From an uncultured Eubacterium sp. (GTDB taxonomy: Bacteria; Bacillota; Clostridia; Lachnospirales; Lachnospiraceae), in assembly GCA_947385775.1 (NCBI GenBank), contig CANDMI010000013.1:1-60900 (forward strand): a stretch of DNA of 60,900 nt, written 5' to 3'. The position numbers were made by a program, and so were the translations under genes. The notes beneath the pieces were generated by a model, which worked only from the letters and a program-made list of their open reading frames with translations, had not been told where the DNA came from and searched no databases. Positions 33,699 to 42,269 of this stretch are shown piece by piece (positions within the stretch are counted from its first letter, which is position 1; every line of letters starts with the position of its first letter).

Positions 33699-34346
33699 AT
33701 GGGGAAACGGCTTGCGGGGTATGTGCCGGATTATGTAGTATTCGATTTAGAAACGACAGGGACAAGCGTAAAAAGCGACGATATTATAGAGATTTCAGCC
33801 ATAAAGACAGTGTCGGGCGTAATAAAAGAAACCTATTCCACACTGGTAAACCCGAAACGGAGCATTCCTGCGGCGGCTTCCGCGATTAACGGGATTACGG
33901 ATGAGATGACGGCGCAGGCGCCGTTTTTAGAAGAAGCGCTGGCGGGTTTTTTGGATTTTATCGGGGATTTTGTGCTGGTGGGGCATAATATCCATACCTT
34001 TGATCTGAAATTTATATGCCGCGATGCGATGAAGCTGTTTGACCGGCAGGTAAACAATGATTACATAGATACGCTAAATATGGCAAGGAAGTGCCTGCCA
34101 AAGCTTTCGCATCATAAGCTTACCGATGTGGCGGCGTATTTTCAGATTGATACAAAAGGGGCGCACCGGGCGTTAAACGACTGTATGATGAACCAGAAAT
34201 GCTACGAAGAAATGGCGAAGCTGCTGCCAAAGGATCTTCCGGTATGCCCAGAGTGCGGCGGCGAGCTGGTAAAACGAAAGGGCAGGTTTGGAGAATTTTT
34301 CGGCTGTTCCAATTATCCGAACTGCAAGTATACCAAAAATGCATAA
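33699..34346 (+). CDS. DnaQ-like 3'-5' exonuclease with C-terminal topoisomerase-type zinc finger
   Basis: A 215-residue DEDDh exonuclease. Motif I is FDLETTG (D16, E18), motif II is GHNIHTFDLKF, and motif III is HRALNDCMMN. The C-terminal 38 residues (CPECGGELVKRKGRFGEFFG, then CSNYPNC) form a zinc ribbon of the type found at the end of DNA topoisomerase I, which would help bind single-stranded DNA. It resembles epsilon-like proofreading domains outside the polymerase and probably trims DNA in repair. It lies 36 bp upstream of the beta-galactosidase gene, without a terminator between. Confidence 0.9.
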   Translation: MGKRLAGYVPDYVVFDLETTGTSVKSDDIIEISAIKTVSGVIKETYSTLVNPKRSIPAAASAINGITDEMTAQAPFLEEALAGFLDFIGDFVLVGHNIHTFDLKFICRDAMKLFDRQVNNDYIDTLNMARKCLPKLSHHKLTDVAAYFQIDTKGAHRALNDCMMNQKCYEEMAKLLPKDLPVCPECGGELVKRKGRFGEFFGCSNYPNCKYTKNA

Positions 34347-34382
34347 AAATATAATAAGAAATAAAAAATTCAGGAGGGGATT

Positions 34383-37300
34383 ATGGGAGCGTTTGATTAT
34401 ACAAGGGTAAAAGATCCGCAGTATTTTGCGGAAGGAAGGCTGGAAGCGCATTCCGACCACGTATGCTTTGCAAACAGAAAAGAGGCCATGGCGGGGGGGA
34501 CGAGCCTTCGGCATTCTTTGAATGGAATCTGGAAATTCCACTATGCGAAAAACTACGCCCAGGCGCCTGTGGGGTTTGAACAGGCGGATTTCGATTGCAG
34601 GCCATGGGACGATATCCGGGTTCCGGCTCATATCCAGATGGAGGGCTATGACAGGCCGCAGTATGTGAACACGCAGTACCCTTGGGACGGCTGGGAGGAT
34701 ATCCGCCCGGGTGAGATACCGGTGGAATTTAACCCGACGGCAAGCTATGTAAAATATTTTATGCTGCCGGAAAACATGAAAGGGCAGCCGGTTTATATTT
34801 CCTTCCAGGGGGCGGAAAGCGCGCTGGCATTGTGGCTGAACGGACATTATGTGGGCTACGGGGCGGACAGCTTTACCCCGTCGGAGTTTGAGCTTACGCC
34901 TTTTATTATAGAAGGGGAAAATAAGCTGGCGGTGCAGGTGTTTAAGTGGACGGCGGGAAGCTGGTGCGAAGACCAGGACTTTTATCGTTTCAGCGGCATT
35001 TACAGGGATGTGTACCTTTATACCGTGCCAAAGGCGCATTTGTGGGATATCAAGACAGAGCCGGTAGTGGCGCCGGAGCTTGACCATGCGGATTTAAATC
35101 TTTGTTTCAAGGCGCAGGGGGCCGGGAAGCTGCATATTACGCTATCCGACGGCGGGGATGCGGTTGTGGAGGATACGGTGCAGCTTGACCATGAGCTGTC
35201 GTTATCATACCCTGTGCTTTCGCCAAAGCTTTGGAGCGCGGAGGAGCCGCATTTATATACGATGTCCTTAGAGCTTATGGATTCCGATGGAAATGTATGT
35301 GAATATATTGTACAAAGGGTAGGGTTCCGTCGCTTTGAAATGAAGGACGGCCTGATGTGCTTAAACGGAAAGCGCATTGTGTTTAAAGGGGTAAACCGTC
35401 ACGAGTTTTCGTCTTTAACGGGTCGGGCGGTATCCAAAGAGGAAACCTTACAGGATATCCTGACGATGAAGCGCAATAACATCAACGCCATCCGCACCTG
35501 TCATTATCCGGACAATTCCTGGATTTACGGGCTTTGCGATGAATACGGGCTGTATATGATCGCGGAAAACAACATGGAATCCCACGGCACATGGGACGCT
35601 TATTTGTGCGGCAGGGCGGAGAAAGATTTTATCGTGCCGTGCGACCATAAGGAATGGGAAGCGATGATGCTAGACCGCGTCAATTCCTGCTATCAGCGGG
35701 ATAAAAACCATCCTTCCATTTTAATCTGGTCATGCGGGAACGAATCTTATGGCGGGAAGGTCATTTATGAGATGTCCGAAAAATTCCGCTCCTTAGATCC
35801 GCACCGCCTGGTGCATTACGAAGGGGTGTTCCATGACCGCCGCTACAACAATACAAGCGATATGGAAAGCCAGATGTACCCGTCGGTGGCTTCCATCGAA
35901 GCGTTTTTAAAGGAGCATACAGACAAGCCGTTTATCTGCTGCGAATATACCCACGCTATGGGCAATTCCTGCGGGGCTATGCATAAATACACGGATCTGT
36001 CAGACCGGGAGCCGCGCTACCAGGGCGGGTTTATCTGGGATTACATTGACCAGTCTATTTTGAAAAAAGACCGTTACGGCGAGCCATATCAGGCTTACGG
36101 CGGGGATTTTGGAGAGCGGCCGTCTGACTACAGCTTTTCCGGAAACGGCATCGTATATGGCGGCGGGCGCGACGAGTCGCCAAAGATGCAGGATGTAAAG
36201 TACAATTATCAAAATATTTCCGTTTCTTTTGAGGACGGGGAGCATTTTACAGTAACGAATAAAAATTTGTTTATAAATACGGACGACTATGCCTGCAAGG
36301 CTGTTTTATTAAGAAACGGCGTTTTGGTTATGGAAAAAGAGCTTGCGGTATCCGTTCCTGCGTTGGAGAGCGCCCAGTTTCCAGTTCCGTTTGCGGAAAT
36401 AGTGTATCAGGAGGACGCGGAGTATGCGGTTACGATTTCTTTCCTATTAAAAGAAGATACGATCTGGGCGAAGGCCGGACATGAGGTGGCGTTTGGGCAA
36501 AAGGTTTATAAAAAGCCGTTTGTATGGGAAAAAAGCGGTAAGGCGCTAAAAGTCATCCATGGAAAGAAAAATATCGGCGTAAAGGGCGATGGGTTTGAAG
36601 TTCTGTTTTCCATTGCAAACGGCGGGCTGGTATCTTACCGTTACGGCGGGGTGGAAATGCTTGAAAAAATGCCGATGCCGAATTTTTGGCGGGCGCCTGT
36701 GGACAATGACCTTGGAAACCACGGCCCGGCAAGGCAGGCCCAGTGGAAGATCGCCAGCACAAGCCTGTTGCTTGGCTGTTCCGATTGGACGCAGGAGCGC
36801 ATGACCGATGTAAAGGAGGAAGCGGGCGGCGTTACAGTATCGTTTCGGTATGCGATGCCGACACAGCCTGCAAGCGCTTGTGAGGTTTCCTATAGGGTAA
36901 CCGGGGACGGTGCCGTGCATGTAAAACTGTCCTACGACCCGGTGGAGGGGCTTTGCGATATGCCGGAGTTTGGGATGTTGTTCCAGATGAACGCGGATTA
37001 TGACAATGTAACCTGGTATGGGCTTGGGCCGCAGGAAACCTATGCGGACCGCAAACACGGCGCAAAGCTTGGGCTGTATCAAAACAAGGTTATGGACAAT
37101 TTTGCAAAATACCTTGTCCCGCAGGAATGCGGCAATAAAATGGGCGTGCGCTTTGCCACGGTGACGGACGCAAAGGGCCGGGGGCTTTTATTTGCGGGGG
37201 ATGAGATCAATTTTTCCGCGCTTCCGTATACGCCTCATGAAATGGAAAACGCTTCCCACGCGTATGAGCTGCCAAACGTACACCATACCTATATCCGCGC

Positions 37301-37418
37301 GGCGCTTGCCCAGATGGGCGTAGCCGGGGATGACAGCTGGGGCGCGCCGGTGCATCCGGAGTATTTAATCGATGTAAGTAAGAAACTGGAATTTTCATTT
37401 GTATTTAAGGGGGTTTAG
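34383..37418 (+). CDS. lacZ: Beta-galactosidase, GH2 (LacZ-type)
   Basis: A cytoplasmic enzyme of 1011 residues, the standard long LacZ layout. It has a sugar-binding jelly roll (about 45-220, SLNGIWKFHY and YVNTQYPWDG), an Ig-like domain, and a TIM barrel (about 335-630). Acid/base E454 lies in WSCGNES and nucleophile E521 in FICCEYTHAMGNS. The Bgal_small C-terminal domain contains FWRAPVDNDLGN and YGLGPQETYADR. AGGAGGGG precedes the ATG. It would hydrolyse galacto-oligosaccharides from galactan or lactose. The next gene begins within 8 bp of its stop. Confidence 0.95.
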   Translation: MGAFDYTRVKDPQYFAEGRLEAHSDHVCFANRKEAMAGGTSLRHSLNGIWKFHYAKNYAQAPVGFEQADFDCRPWDDIRVPAHIQMEGYDRPQYVNTQYPWDGWEDIRPGEIPVEFNPTASYVKYFMLPENMKGQPVYISFQGAESALALWLNGHYVGYGADSFTPSEFELTPFIIEGENKLAVQVFKWTAGSWCEDQDFYRFSGIYRDVYLYTVPKAHLWDIKTEPVVAPELDHADLNLCFKAQGAGKLHITLSDGGDAVVEDTVQLDHELSLSYPVLSPKLWSAEEPHLYTMSLELMDSDGNVCEYIVQRVGFRRFEMKDGLMCLNGKRIVFKGVNRHEFSSLTGRAVSKEETLQDILTMKRNNINAIRTCHYPDNSWIYGLCDEYGLYMIAENNMESHGTWDAYLCGRAEKDFIVPCDHKEWEAMMLDRVNSCYQRDKNHPSILIWSCGNESYGGKVIYEMSEKFRSLDPHRLVHYEGVFHDRRYNNTSDMESQMYPSVASIEAFLKEHTDKPFICCEYTHAMGNSCGAMHKYTDLSDREPRYQGGFIWDYIDQSILKKDRYGEPYQAYGGDFGERPSDYSFSGNGIVYGGGRDESPKMQDVKYNYQNISVSFEDGEHFTVTNKNLFINTDDYACKAVLLRNGVLVMEKELAVSVPALESAQFPVPFAEIVYQEDAEYAVTISFLLKEDTIWAKAGHEVAFGQKVYKKPFVWEKSGKALKVIHGKKNIGVKGDGFEVLFSIANGGLVSYRYGGVEMLEKMPMPNFWRAPVDNDLGNHGPARQAQWKIASTSLLLGCSDWTQERMTDVKEEAGGVTVSFRYAMPTQPASACEVSYRVTGDGAVHVKLSYDPVEGLCDMPEFGMLFQMNADYDNVTWYGLGPQETYADRKHGAKLGLYQNKVMDNFAKYLVPQECGNKMGVRFATVTDAKGRGLLFAGDEINFSALPYTPHEMENASHAYELPNVHHTYIRAALAQMGVAGDDSWGAPVHPEYLIDVSKKLEFSFVFKGV

Positions 37419-37425
37419 CGTAAAG

Positions 37426-38481
37426 ATGAATGAAGAACCAATCGTGATAAATAAGGCAGGCGGGCGTACCGCCCCAAAAACGGGCATTGCATTACGCGCC
37501 GCCTGCCTGATGATGGCCATCTGCCTGCTTTTGCAGGCGGACGCGGCTGTGGCGCAGGTATCCGCGGCGGAAAAAAATACCGTTACGTTTTCTGAATTAA
37601 ACGACGATTCGGTATTTTTAAAGGAATCACAGCCCCATGTATGCACGCTGACATCCAGCGCGATGATGGTGCGCAGGGCGGCGATGCTTTCCGGAAATGA
37701 CGAATGGGAAAAGATTACAGAGCAGTACGTCCGCCAGAGCGCATGGTCAGAAGGGGTCGGCCTAAAGTGGAATTTCACCTCCGCGGGCATTAACGTGGCG
37801 CATAAGCCGCTGTCATCCAAAACGGAATTGATTAACATGCTAAAAGACCATCCGGAAGGCGTAGTGATCTATAATACATATAAGCCGCACTCGATTTTAG
37901 TGACCGATTATACAGACGGCGTATTTTACTGTTCAGATCCGTCCAATGGAAGCCCATCCGGCAGATATCCGGTTTCCCAGGCTTCTATCAGTGTGGAATC
38001 CGCAAGCCGCTGCTGGTATGTCACAAGGCCCTTTGGCCTTTCGGTGATCATGGAGGATAGGGACTATGAGGCAGACAATTTAAAATACCGCCTGCTGGAC
38101 GCGGAGGAAAAAACCGTGGAATGCGCCGGGATGGTTAAGGACAAAAAGGCCGCTGCGGTGCCGGATACGGTAGAGCTGGAAGGGGAGGAATTTCAGGTTA
38201 TCCGCATATCGGACAATGCTTTCGCGAAATCTTCAAAGCTGAAATCGGTTACGATTGGCGAAAATGTTCAGGAAATCGGGAAAAAAGCGTTTTACCAGTG
38301 TAAAAAATTAAAAGAGGTTTATATTTCTACGCTTTGCTTACAGGAAATCGCGGAAAACGCCTTTGGCAAGATCAACCAGGCGGCGGAGATTATTTTAATG
38401 ACGCAGGATGAGATTCCGGCGATGATCGAGCTGCTTTCCGTCTCGGCGGTGCCGCAGACGGTTACGGTGCGGGCGGAGTAA
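37426..38481 (+). CDS. Exported protein with C39-like peptidase fold and LRR_5 repeats
   Basis: The start at 37426 (MNEEPIVINK) is the first ATG; AAGGGGG lies 12 bp upstream at the end of lacZ. A membrane or signal helix spans about 20-45 and ends AVAQVSAAEK. The next domain has a Cys-His-Asp order of the papain-like C39 fold: C73 in VCTLTSSAMM, H155 in PHSILVTDYTDG, D171 in CSDPSNG. The last about 100 residues carry BspA-type leucine-rich repeats (ISDNAFAKSSKLKSVTIGEN, IGKKAFYQCKKLKEV). Likely a cell-surface peptidase or binding protein. It precedes a transglycosylase gene by 26 bp. Confidence 0.75.
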   Translation: MNEEPIVINKAGGRTAPKTGIALRAACLMMAICLLLQADAAVAQVSAAEKNTVTFSELNDDSVFLKESQPHVCTLTSSAMMVRRAAMLSGNDEWEKITEQYVRQSAWSEGVGLKWNFTSAGINVAHKPLSSKTELINMLKDHPEGVVIYNTYKPHSILVTDYTDGVFYCSDPSNGSPSGRYPVSQASISVESASRCWYVTRPFGLSVIMEDRDYEADNLKYRLLDAEEKTVECAGMVKDKKAAAVPDTVELEGEEFQVIRISDNAFAKSSKLKSVTIGENVQEIGKKAFYQCKKLKEVYISTLCLQEIAENAFGKINQAAEIILMTQDEIPAMIELLSVSAVPQTVTVRAE

Positions 38482-38507
38482 AAAATGAAATAAGGAAAGG
38501 GATTGTT

Positions 38508-39443
38508 ATGAACGTCGGTTCAATTAATCAAACGGATCAGGCAGAAAATATAAGGCAGACAGCCGCGGGAAATAACAGCAGGGCGTCAAACGCCGGCTTT
38601 TCGGGATATATGGATCAGGCAAGCGGCTCTGGTTCTTTGGAGCAGATATTTGATGAAGCGTCTAAGACCTATAACGTGTCCAAGGATCTGCTAAAGGCGG
38701 TTGCAAAGGCGGAGTCCAACTTTAACCCAAAGGCCGTTTCAAGCTGCGGGGCAATGGGGATCATGCAGCTTATGCCTGCGACGGCTTCCGGGCTTGGCGT
38801 TACCAACGCTTACGACCCAAAGCAGAATATTATGGGCGGAGCCAAGTATTTAAGCCAGCTTTTGACGAAATATAATGGAAATATACCATATGCGGTCGCC
38901 GCGTATAACGCCGGGGGCGGAAATGTGGATAAATACGGCGGAATCCCGCCATTTAATGAAACGCAAAATTATGTGGCGAAGGTGCTTCAATATCTGAACC
39001 AGGGCGTGGATATCCCGCAACAGGCCGCAGGCTCCGTGCAGGGCGCCTCTGGGAATGGAGCGTCCGCCTTAGCGCAACAGTCAGCAGGCGGCGCGGGAAA
39101 TGCTTTACAGCAGATTATGGAGCAATATTTTGATTATGAAGATTATCTGGAATTTTTGCAGCTTTTTACGAAGATCATATACGAAAAGATCAGCGGGAAG
39201 GAGCTAGAGCAGCCGGAGGCTTTAGACAGCGAAAAAGAAAAAGAGGAGCAGGATGCGGCTGATGAAATTACAGAAGAAGAGCCTAGGAAGGCGCTTACGA
39301 TGACAGTGCGGGATTCATTCGGGCGCAGCAAAACGTACATACAGGGCGATGAGGCAAAGAGCGATGCTAAACGGGCATATGTGGATATGACTTCCGGCGG
39401 GACAAACCGTTTGGCCGTTGTTTTGAATAAGGCGGCGGAATAA
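38508..39443 (+). CDS. Lytic transglycosylase domain protein
   Basis: A 311-residue protein with an SLT (goose-lysozyme-like) domain at about 50-165. Catalytic E69 lies in VAKAESNFNP, then AVSSCGAMGIMQLMPATASG and YAVAAYNAGGGNV follow. No signal peptide is visible: the N-terminus is a 40-residue polar Gln/Asn/Ser-rich segment, like flagellar- or conjugation-type transglycosylases exported by another route. The second half is Gln/Gly/Ala-rich and then acidic (SEKEKEEQDAADEITEEE). It lies in an apparent operon with the genes on both sides. Confidence 0.85.
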   Translation: MNVGSINQTDQAENIRQTAAGNNSRASNAGFSGYMDQASGSGSLEQIFDEASKTYNVSKDLLKAVAKAESNFNPKAVSSCGAMGIMQLMPATASGLGVTNAYDPKQNIMGGAKYLSQLLTKYNGNIPYAVAAYNAGGGNVDKYGGIPPFNETQNYVAKVLQYLNQGVDIPQQAAGSVQGASGNGASALAQQSAGGAGNALQQIMEQYFDYEDYLEFLQLFTKIIYEKISGKELEQPEALDSEKEKEEQDAADEITEEEPRKALTMTVRDSFGRSKTYIQGDEAKSDAKRAYVDMTSGGTNRLAVVLNKAAE

Positions 39444-39465
39444 CACAGAAAGACAGGTGCATACA

Positions 39466-41721
39466 ATGGAAGTGTTGAAAATAAAAAAAGGCCAGGCGAT
39501 TGCAAAGCGGAAAGAAAAAGTAAAACAATGGTATCTCGTATCCGAAGGCTCGGTCATACAAAAGCTTTCGTTTGCGGAGATTTCCCTTGGAAAAAATACG
39601 ATTGTCGGGATTTTGGAAAGCGACTGGTTTATTTGTGATTATATTGCGGGGGAGGACAGCGTGCTTTTGGTCATCCCATGTAAAAACGCGGATGATTTAA
39701 AAAAGCTGTTGGCGGCAAACGAACGCTACCGCAGCATTTTCCTGCGTACGGCCATCGAGCAAAGGCACAGGATGTTCGCGCTTTATTCGGATTTATCCAT
39801 GCGCACCAGGCAGTTCCATGCCTTTGTACAGACTGTGTACAATGACTACAAGTCGATGTGCAGCAGCTTAGGGCTGGACGAGCAGGCGTTCCCGCAGATG
39901 AATTATTTTAATATGATCGAAATGGAGCACAAGGCCCAGCCGTGGGAGATCCTAAACAGCGTCAGCCTTGTGAAAAATTATTTAAAGGACTATATACAGC
40001 TAATGGGGCGCGATGACAGCTTAAGCGTAGGTGTGATCATGGAAGCATCTGCACAGATGCACCGCGCCATGCTTGGCGTACGGGAAATGGTAAAATATTT
40101 AACCTACCATAAAGATATATTGCTGGCGGAAACAGGAGGCGACATGTTCAGCCTTTATTTTGACCTGGCAATCCGGGCGGGCAGAAGGCAGCTGGATATC
40201 GCCCCAATGAAAAAGCAGCTTTCGATTTTAACCGGATTTTTGCAGAAAATGAAAATTTATGACGCGCAGTTGATCGAATCCAGGGTGAAGCAGTATGAGG
40301 AGTACGATTTTGCCCGCACCGGTGCGGCTTCCATTACGACAGGCATGGACGTGGTGTCAGAAGACTGCCTTGGGCATATTTTAGAGTTTTCCGGTCTGCC
40401 GCAGGAAGATATCAACGCCTTTAAATCTACGGTGGAACAATTTAAGGCGCTGCCGGATATGCTGTCTACGGATTCTGACGCTTACAAGCTGCGCAAGCAG
40501 ATCGCGGCTGCTTTTTATGACGTTTATTTTGGCGTATTTATGCAGGCTGTGGAAAACGAGGAGGAAGTGTCCCCGATCATCGAAATGTTTTTAAACTTCG
40601 GATTTATGGACGTCCAAATTGCGGGGGAGGAGTACACCAAGGCGCTTTATGACTTAACCGGACGGCTGCGCCAGTTTCAGTCCGAGCATATTTACACGAT
40701 TTTTAACTGGCTAAAGAGCATTTACAAGGGGGAAAAGGAGCCGTCGAAAAATGAGTTTGACTTAGACTATTTCGGGGCGCTTTTAGAGCAGCGCAAAAAC
40801 GGGGATCTGACCGAAGACCAGGTCAAAAAAATGCAGCATGACCAGAAGGAAAAGGTGCGGTTTGAGATTAAAAACATGTTTACCTCCGCAAACCGTATCA
40901 CATCCGGGCGCATCACCACGTTTTGCCCGATCCTTTGCGAAGCGGATTTAATCAATTCCATTGATAAGCTGGCGGTTACGGCGGAAAAATTAGAGGACGC
41001 GCTGAACAAAACCCGTATGGTGGACTATTCGGTCTTTTATCGGGAAGTACAGTTCCCGTCCCCGGGGCTTGATATTTTAAACCACGAGCAGATCATGCTG
41101 GAGGTGCTGCCGGACATTATCTTAATGCCAAACGCCGGGGCCAGGTCTATGATGTGGCAGGAGACGGCGGACAAACGCAGGGACACGCCGGCCCGGTTCT
41201 TATTCCCGATTTTTACAGCCGCGGATTTGGACGATATGATGATGGAAGCGATCGGCAGGTTCCGCTGGGAGATGTGCCGAAAGATCCAGGGCGTGCGCTG
41301 GAACGATATCCGCGAAAAATCGCTAACCAGCGAATACTGCGACTATTTACAGTTTTACCGCAAAAACCAGAATTTATCTGTGGACGCAAAGGATAAGCTA
41401 AAAATCGCGCTTACGAGGGCGAAAAACAATTACCGGGAAGTGTTTGCCAAGGATTATGAAAACTGGATTAAATATGAGTCCAAAGGGAGCTTCCGGCTGA
41501 ATAAGGTGGCCAGGGATATTTTGATCCTATATTGTCCGTTTACCGCGGAGATCCGGGAGGAGTTGAAGTCGAATCCGGTATATCAGAACGCTTTTGCAAA
41601 GCTGGAGCGGGACAATGTGAAAAAGGCGCAGCGACTTAGCGCGCTGTATGATAAGTACCAAAAGGCTGGCGGCGAGATTACGGTGCAGATGCAGGATAAT
41701 CTTGCGTTTTATCAGATGTAG
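39466..41721 (+). CDS. Large protein with N-terminal cyclic-nucleotide-binding-like fold, unknown function
   Basis: Start at MEVLKIKKGQ; a GTG three codons upstream is less likely. Residues 1-100 follow the strand order of a cNMP-binding cupin-like domain (QWYLVSEGSVIQKLSF, NTIVGILESDWFICDYIAG, SVLLVIPCKN), but I do not see the phosphate-binding cassette. The remaining 650 residues are mostly helical and charged with no motif I recognise. No membrane segment or signal peptide is seen. The gene starts 22 bp after the transglycosylase gene, and the pairing suggests a shared role at the envelope (inferred). Length 751 residues. Confidence 0.65.
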   Translation: MEVLKIKKGQAIAKRKEKVKQWYLVSEGSVIQKLSFAEISLGKNTIVGILESDWFICDYIAGEDSVLLVIPCKNADDLKKLLAANERYRSIFLRTAIEQRHRMFALYSDLSMRTRQFHAFVQTVYNDYKSMCSSLGLDEQAFPQMNYFNMIEMEHKAQPWEILNSVSLVKNYLKDYIQLMGRDDSLSVGVIMEASAQMHRAMLGVREMVKYLTYHKDILLAETGGDMFSLYFDLAIRAGRRQLDIAPMKKQLSILTGFLQKMKIYDAQLIESRVKQYEEYDFARTGAASITTGMDVVSEDCLGHILEFSGLPQEDINAFKSTVEQFKALPDMLSTDSDAYKLRKQIAAAFYDVYFGVFMQAVENEEEVSPIIEMFLNFGFMDVQIAGEEYTKALYDLTGRLRQFQSEHIYTIFNWLKSIYKGEKEPSKNEFDLDYFGALLEQRKNGDLTEDQVKKMQHDQKEKVRFEIKNMFTSANRITSGRITTFCPILCEADLINSIDKLAVTAEKLEDALNKTRMVDYSVFYREVQFPSPGLDILNHEQIMLEVLPDIILMPNAGARSMMWQETADKRRDTPARFLFPIFTAADLDDMMMEAIGRFRWEMCRKIQGVRWNDIREKSLTSEYCDYLQFYRKNQNLSVDAKDKLKIALTRAKNNYREVFAKDYENWIKYESKGSFRLNKVARDILILYCPFTAEIREELKSNPVYQNAFAKLERDNVKKAQRLSALYDKYQKAGGEITVQMQDNLAFYQM

Positions 41722-42061
41722 AAGTGTTTTTTTATAGCGGTCGGAAGTCGAAAGATGGGGAACTGTCCCCGGCAATGTTTAAGGCGTTCCGGCGCTCCGT
41801 TGCGCAACGCAACAGAAAAAAGAAGAACGCATAGGAAATTCTGTTACGGACTAAGGGCGCGCCGCCATGGACTTTTCGGCTTACACATTGAAAATTGAAT
41901 CAGAGTTACCTAAAATGCCGTTGCATGGATAAAACCCAGGCAACGGCATTTTGTTATATCCGAAGATGATTTCCTTTGTTTAGAAAATTACCCCATCCGG
42001 CGCAAAGCTTATGGAATTTCTATGGCTTTGCGCTTTTTAAATTGTTTGCAATGGTTACGGC
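41722..42061. other. Intergenic region with terminator, no gene seen
   Basis: After the large cNMP-like gene comes a short GC-richer stretch containing a 12-bp palindrome (CGTTGCGCAACG, about 41798-41809), then a strong terminator at 41912. I saw no ribosome site with a credible frame. Confidence 0.5.
41912..41955 (+). terminator. Strong terminator
   Basis: A perfect 13-bp stem AAAATGCCGTTGC / GCAACGGCATTTT with a 15-nt loop, followed by GTTAT. It probably ends the 33.7-41.7 kb transcript. Confidence 0.82.
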
Positions 42062-42088
42062 ATAATGTAATATTAAATACTACATTAT
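42062..42088 (+). promoter_or_regulatory. Palindromic operator candidate
   Basis: ATAATGTA and TACATTAT form an 8-bp inverted repeat with an 11-bp spacer, 23 bp upstream of a consensus promoter. The position fits an upstream operator for a dimeric regulator; which one is unknown. Confidence 0.5.
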
Positions 42089-42111
42089 ATTGTAAATATT
42101 TCTATAAAGAA

Positions 42112-42140
42112 TTGACATAAATACAGCATATTGTTATAAT
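42112..42140 (+). promoter_or_regulatory. Perfect-consensus sigma-A promoter
   Basis: TTGACA, 17-bp spacer, TATAAT, all 12 bases matching. It drives the FMN oxidoreductase gene, leaving a leader of about 125 nt. Confidence 0.88.
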
Positions 42141-42269
42141 TATAAACGCGAGATAATTACATAGTAAAATTTTAGGGCTTGTTATGCTTTAAGCCTGGAA
42201 AGAACTGGAATTAAAAATAGAATTAAATTTATGTTTAAAATCAGAATTGAAAGGGATGGGTAATTACGT

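Noticed and set aside
34173-35087. 304-codon open frame on the minus strand opposite the exonuclease and beta-galactosidase genes
   Set aside because: It is a shadow of two clearly identified genes on the plus strand; composition (His/Arg/Pro-rich) is typical of antisense reading.
37399-37425. TTG at 37399 as start of the C39-like/LRR gene
   Set aside because: It lies inside lacZ without an upstream ribosome site, while the AAGGGGG site lies downstream of it and serves the ATG at 37426.
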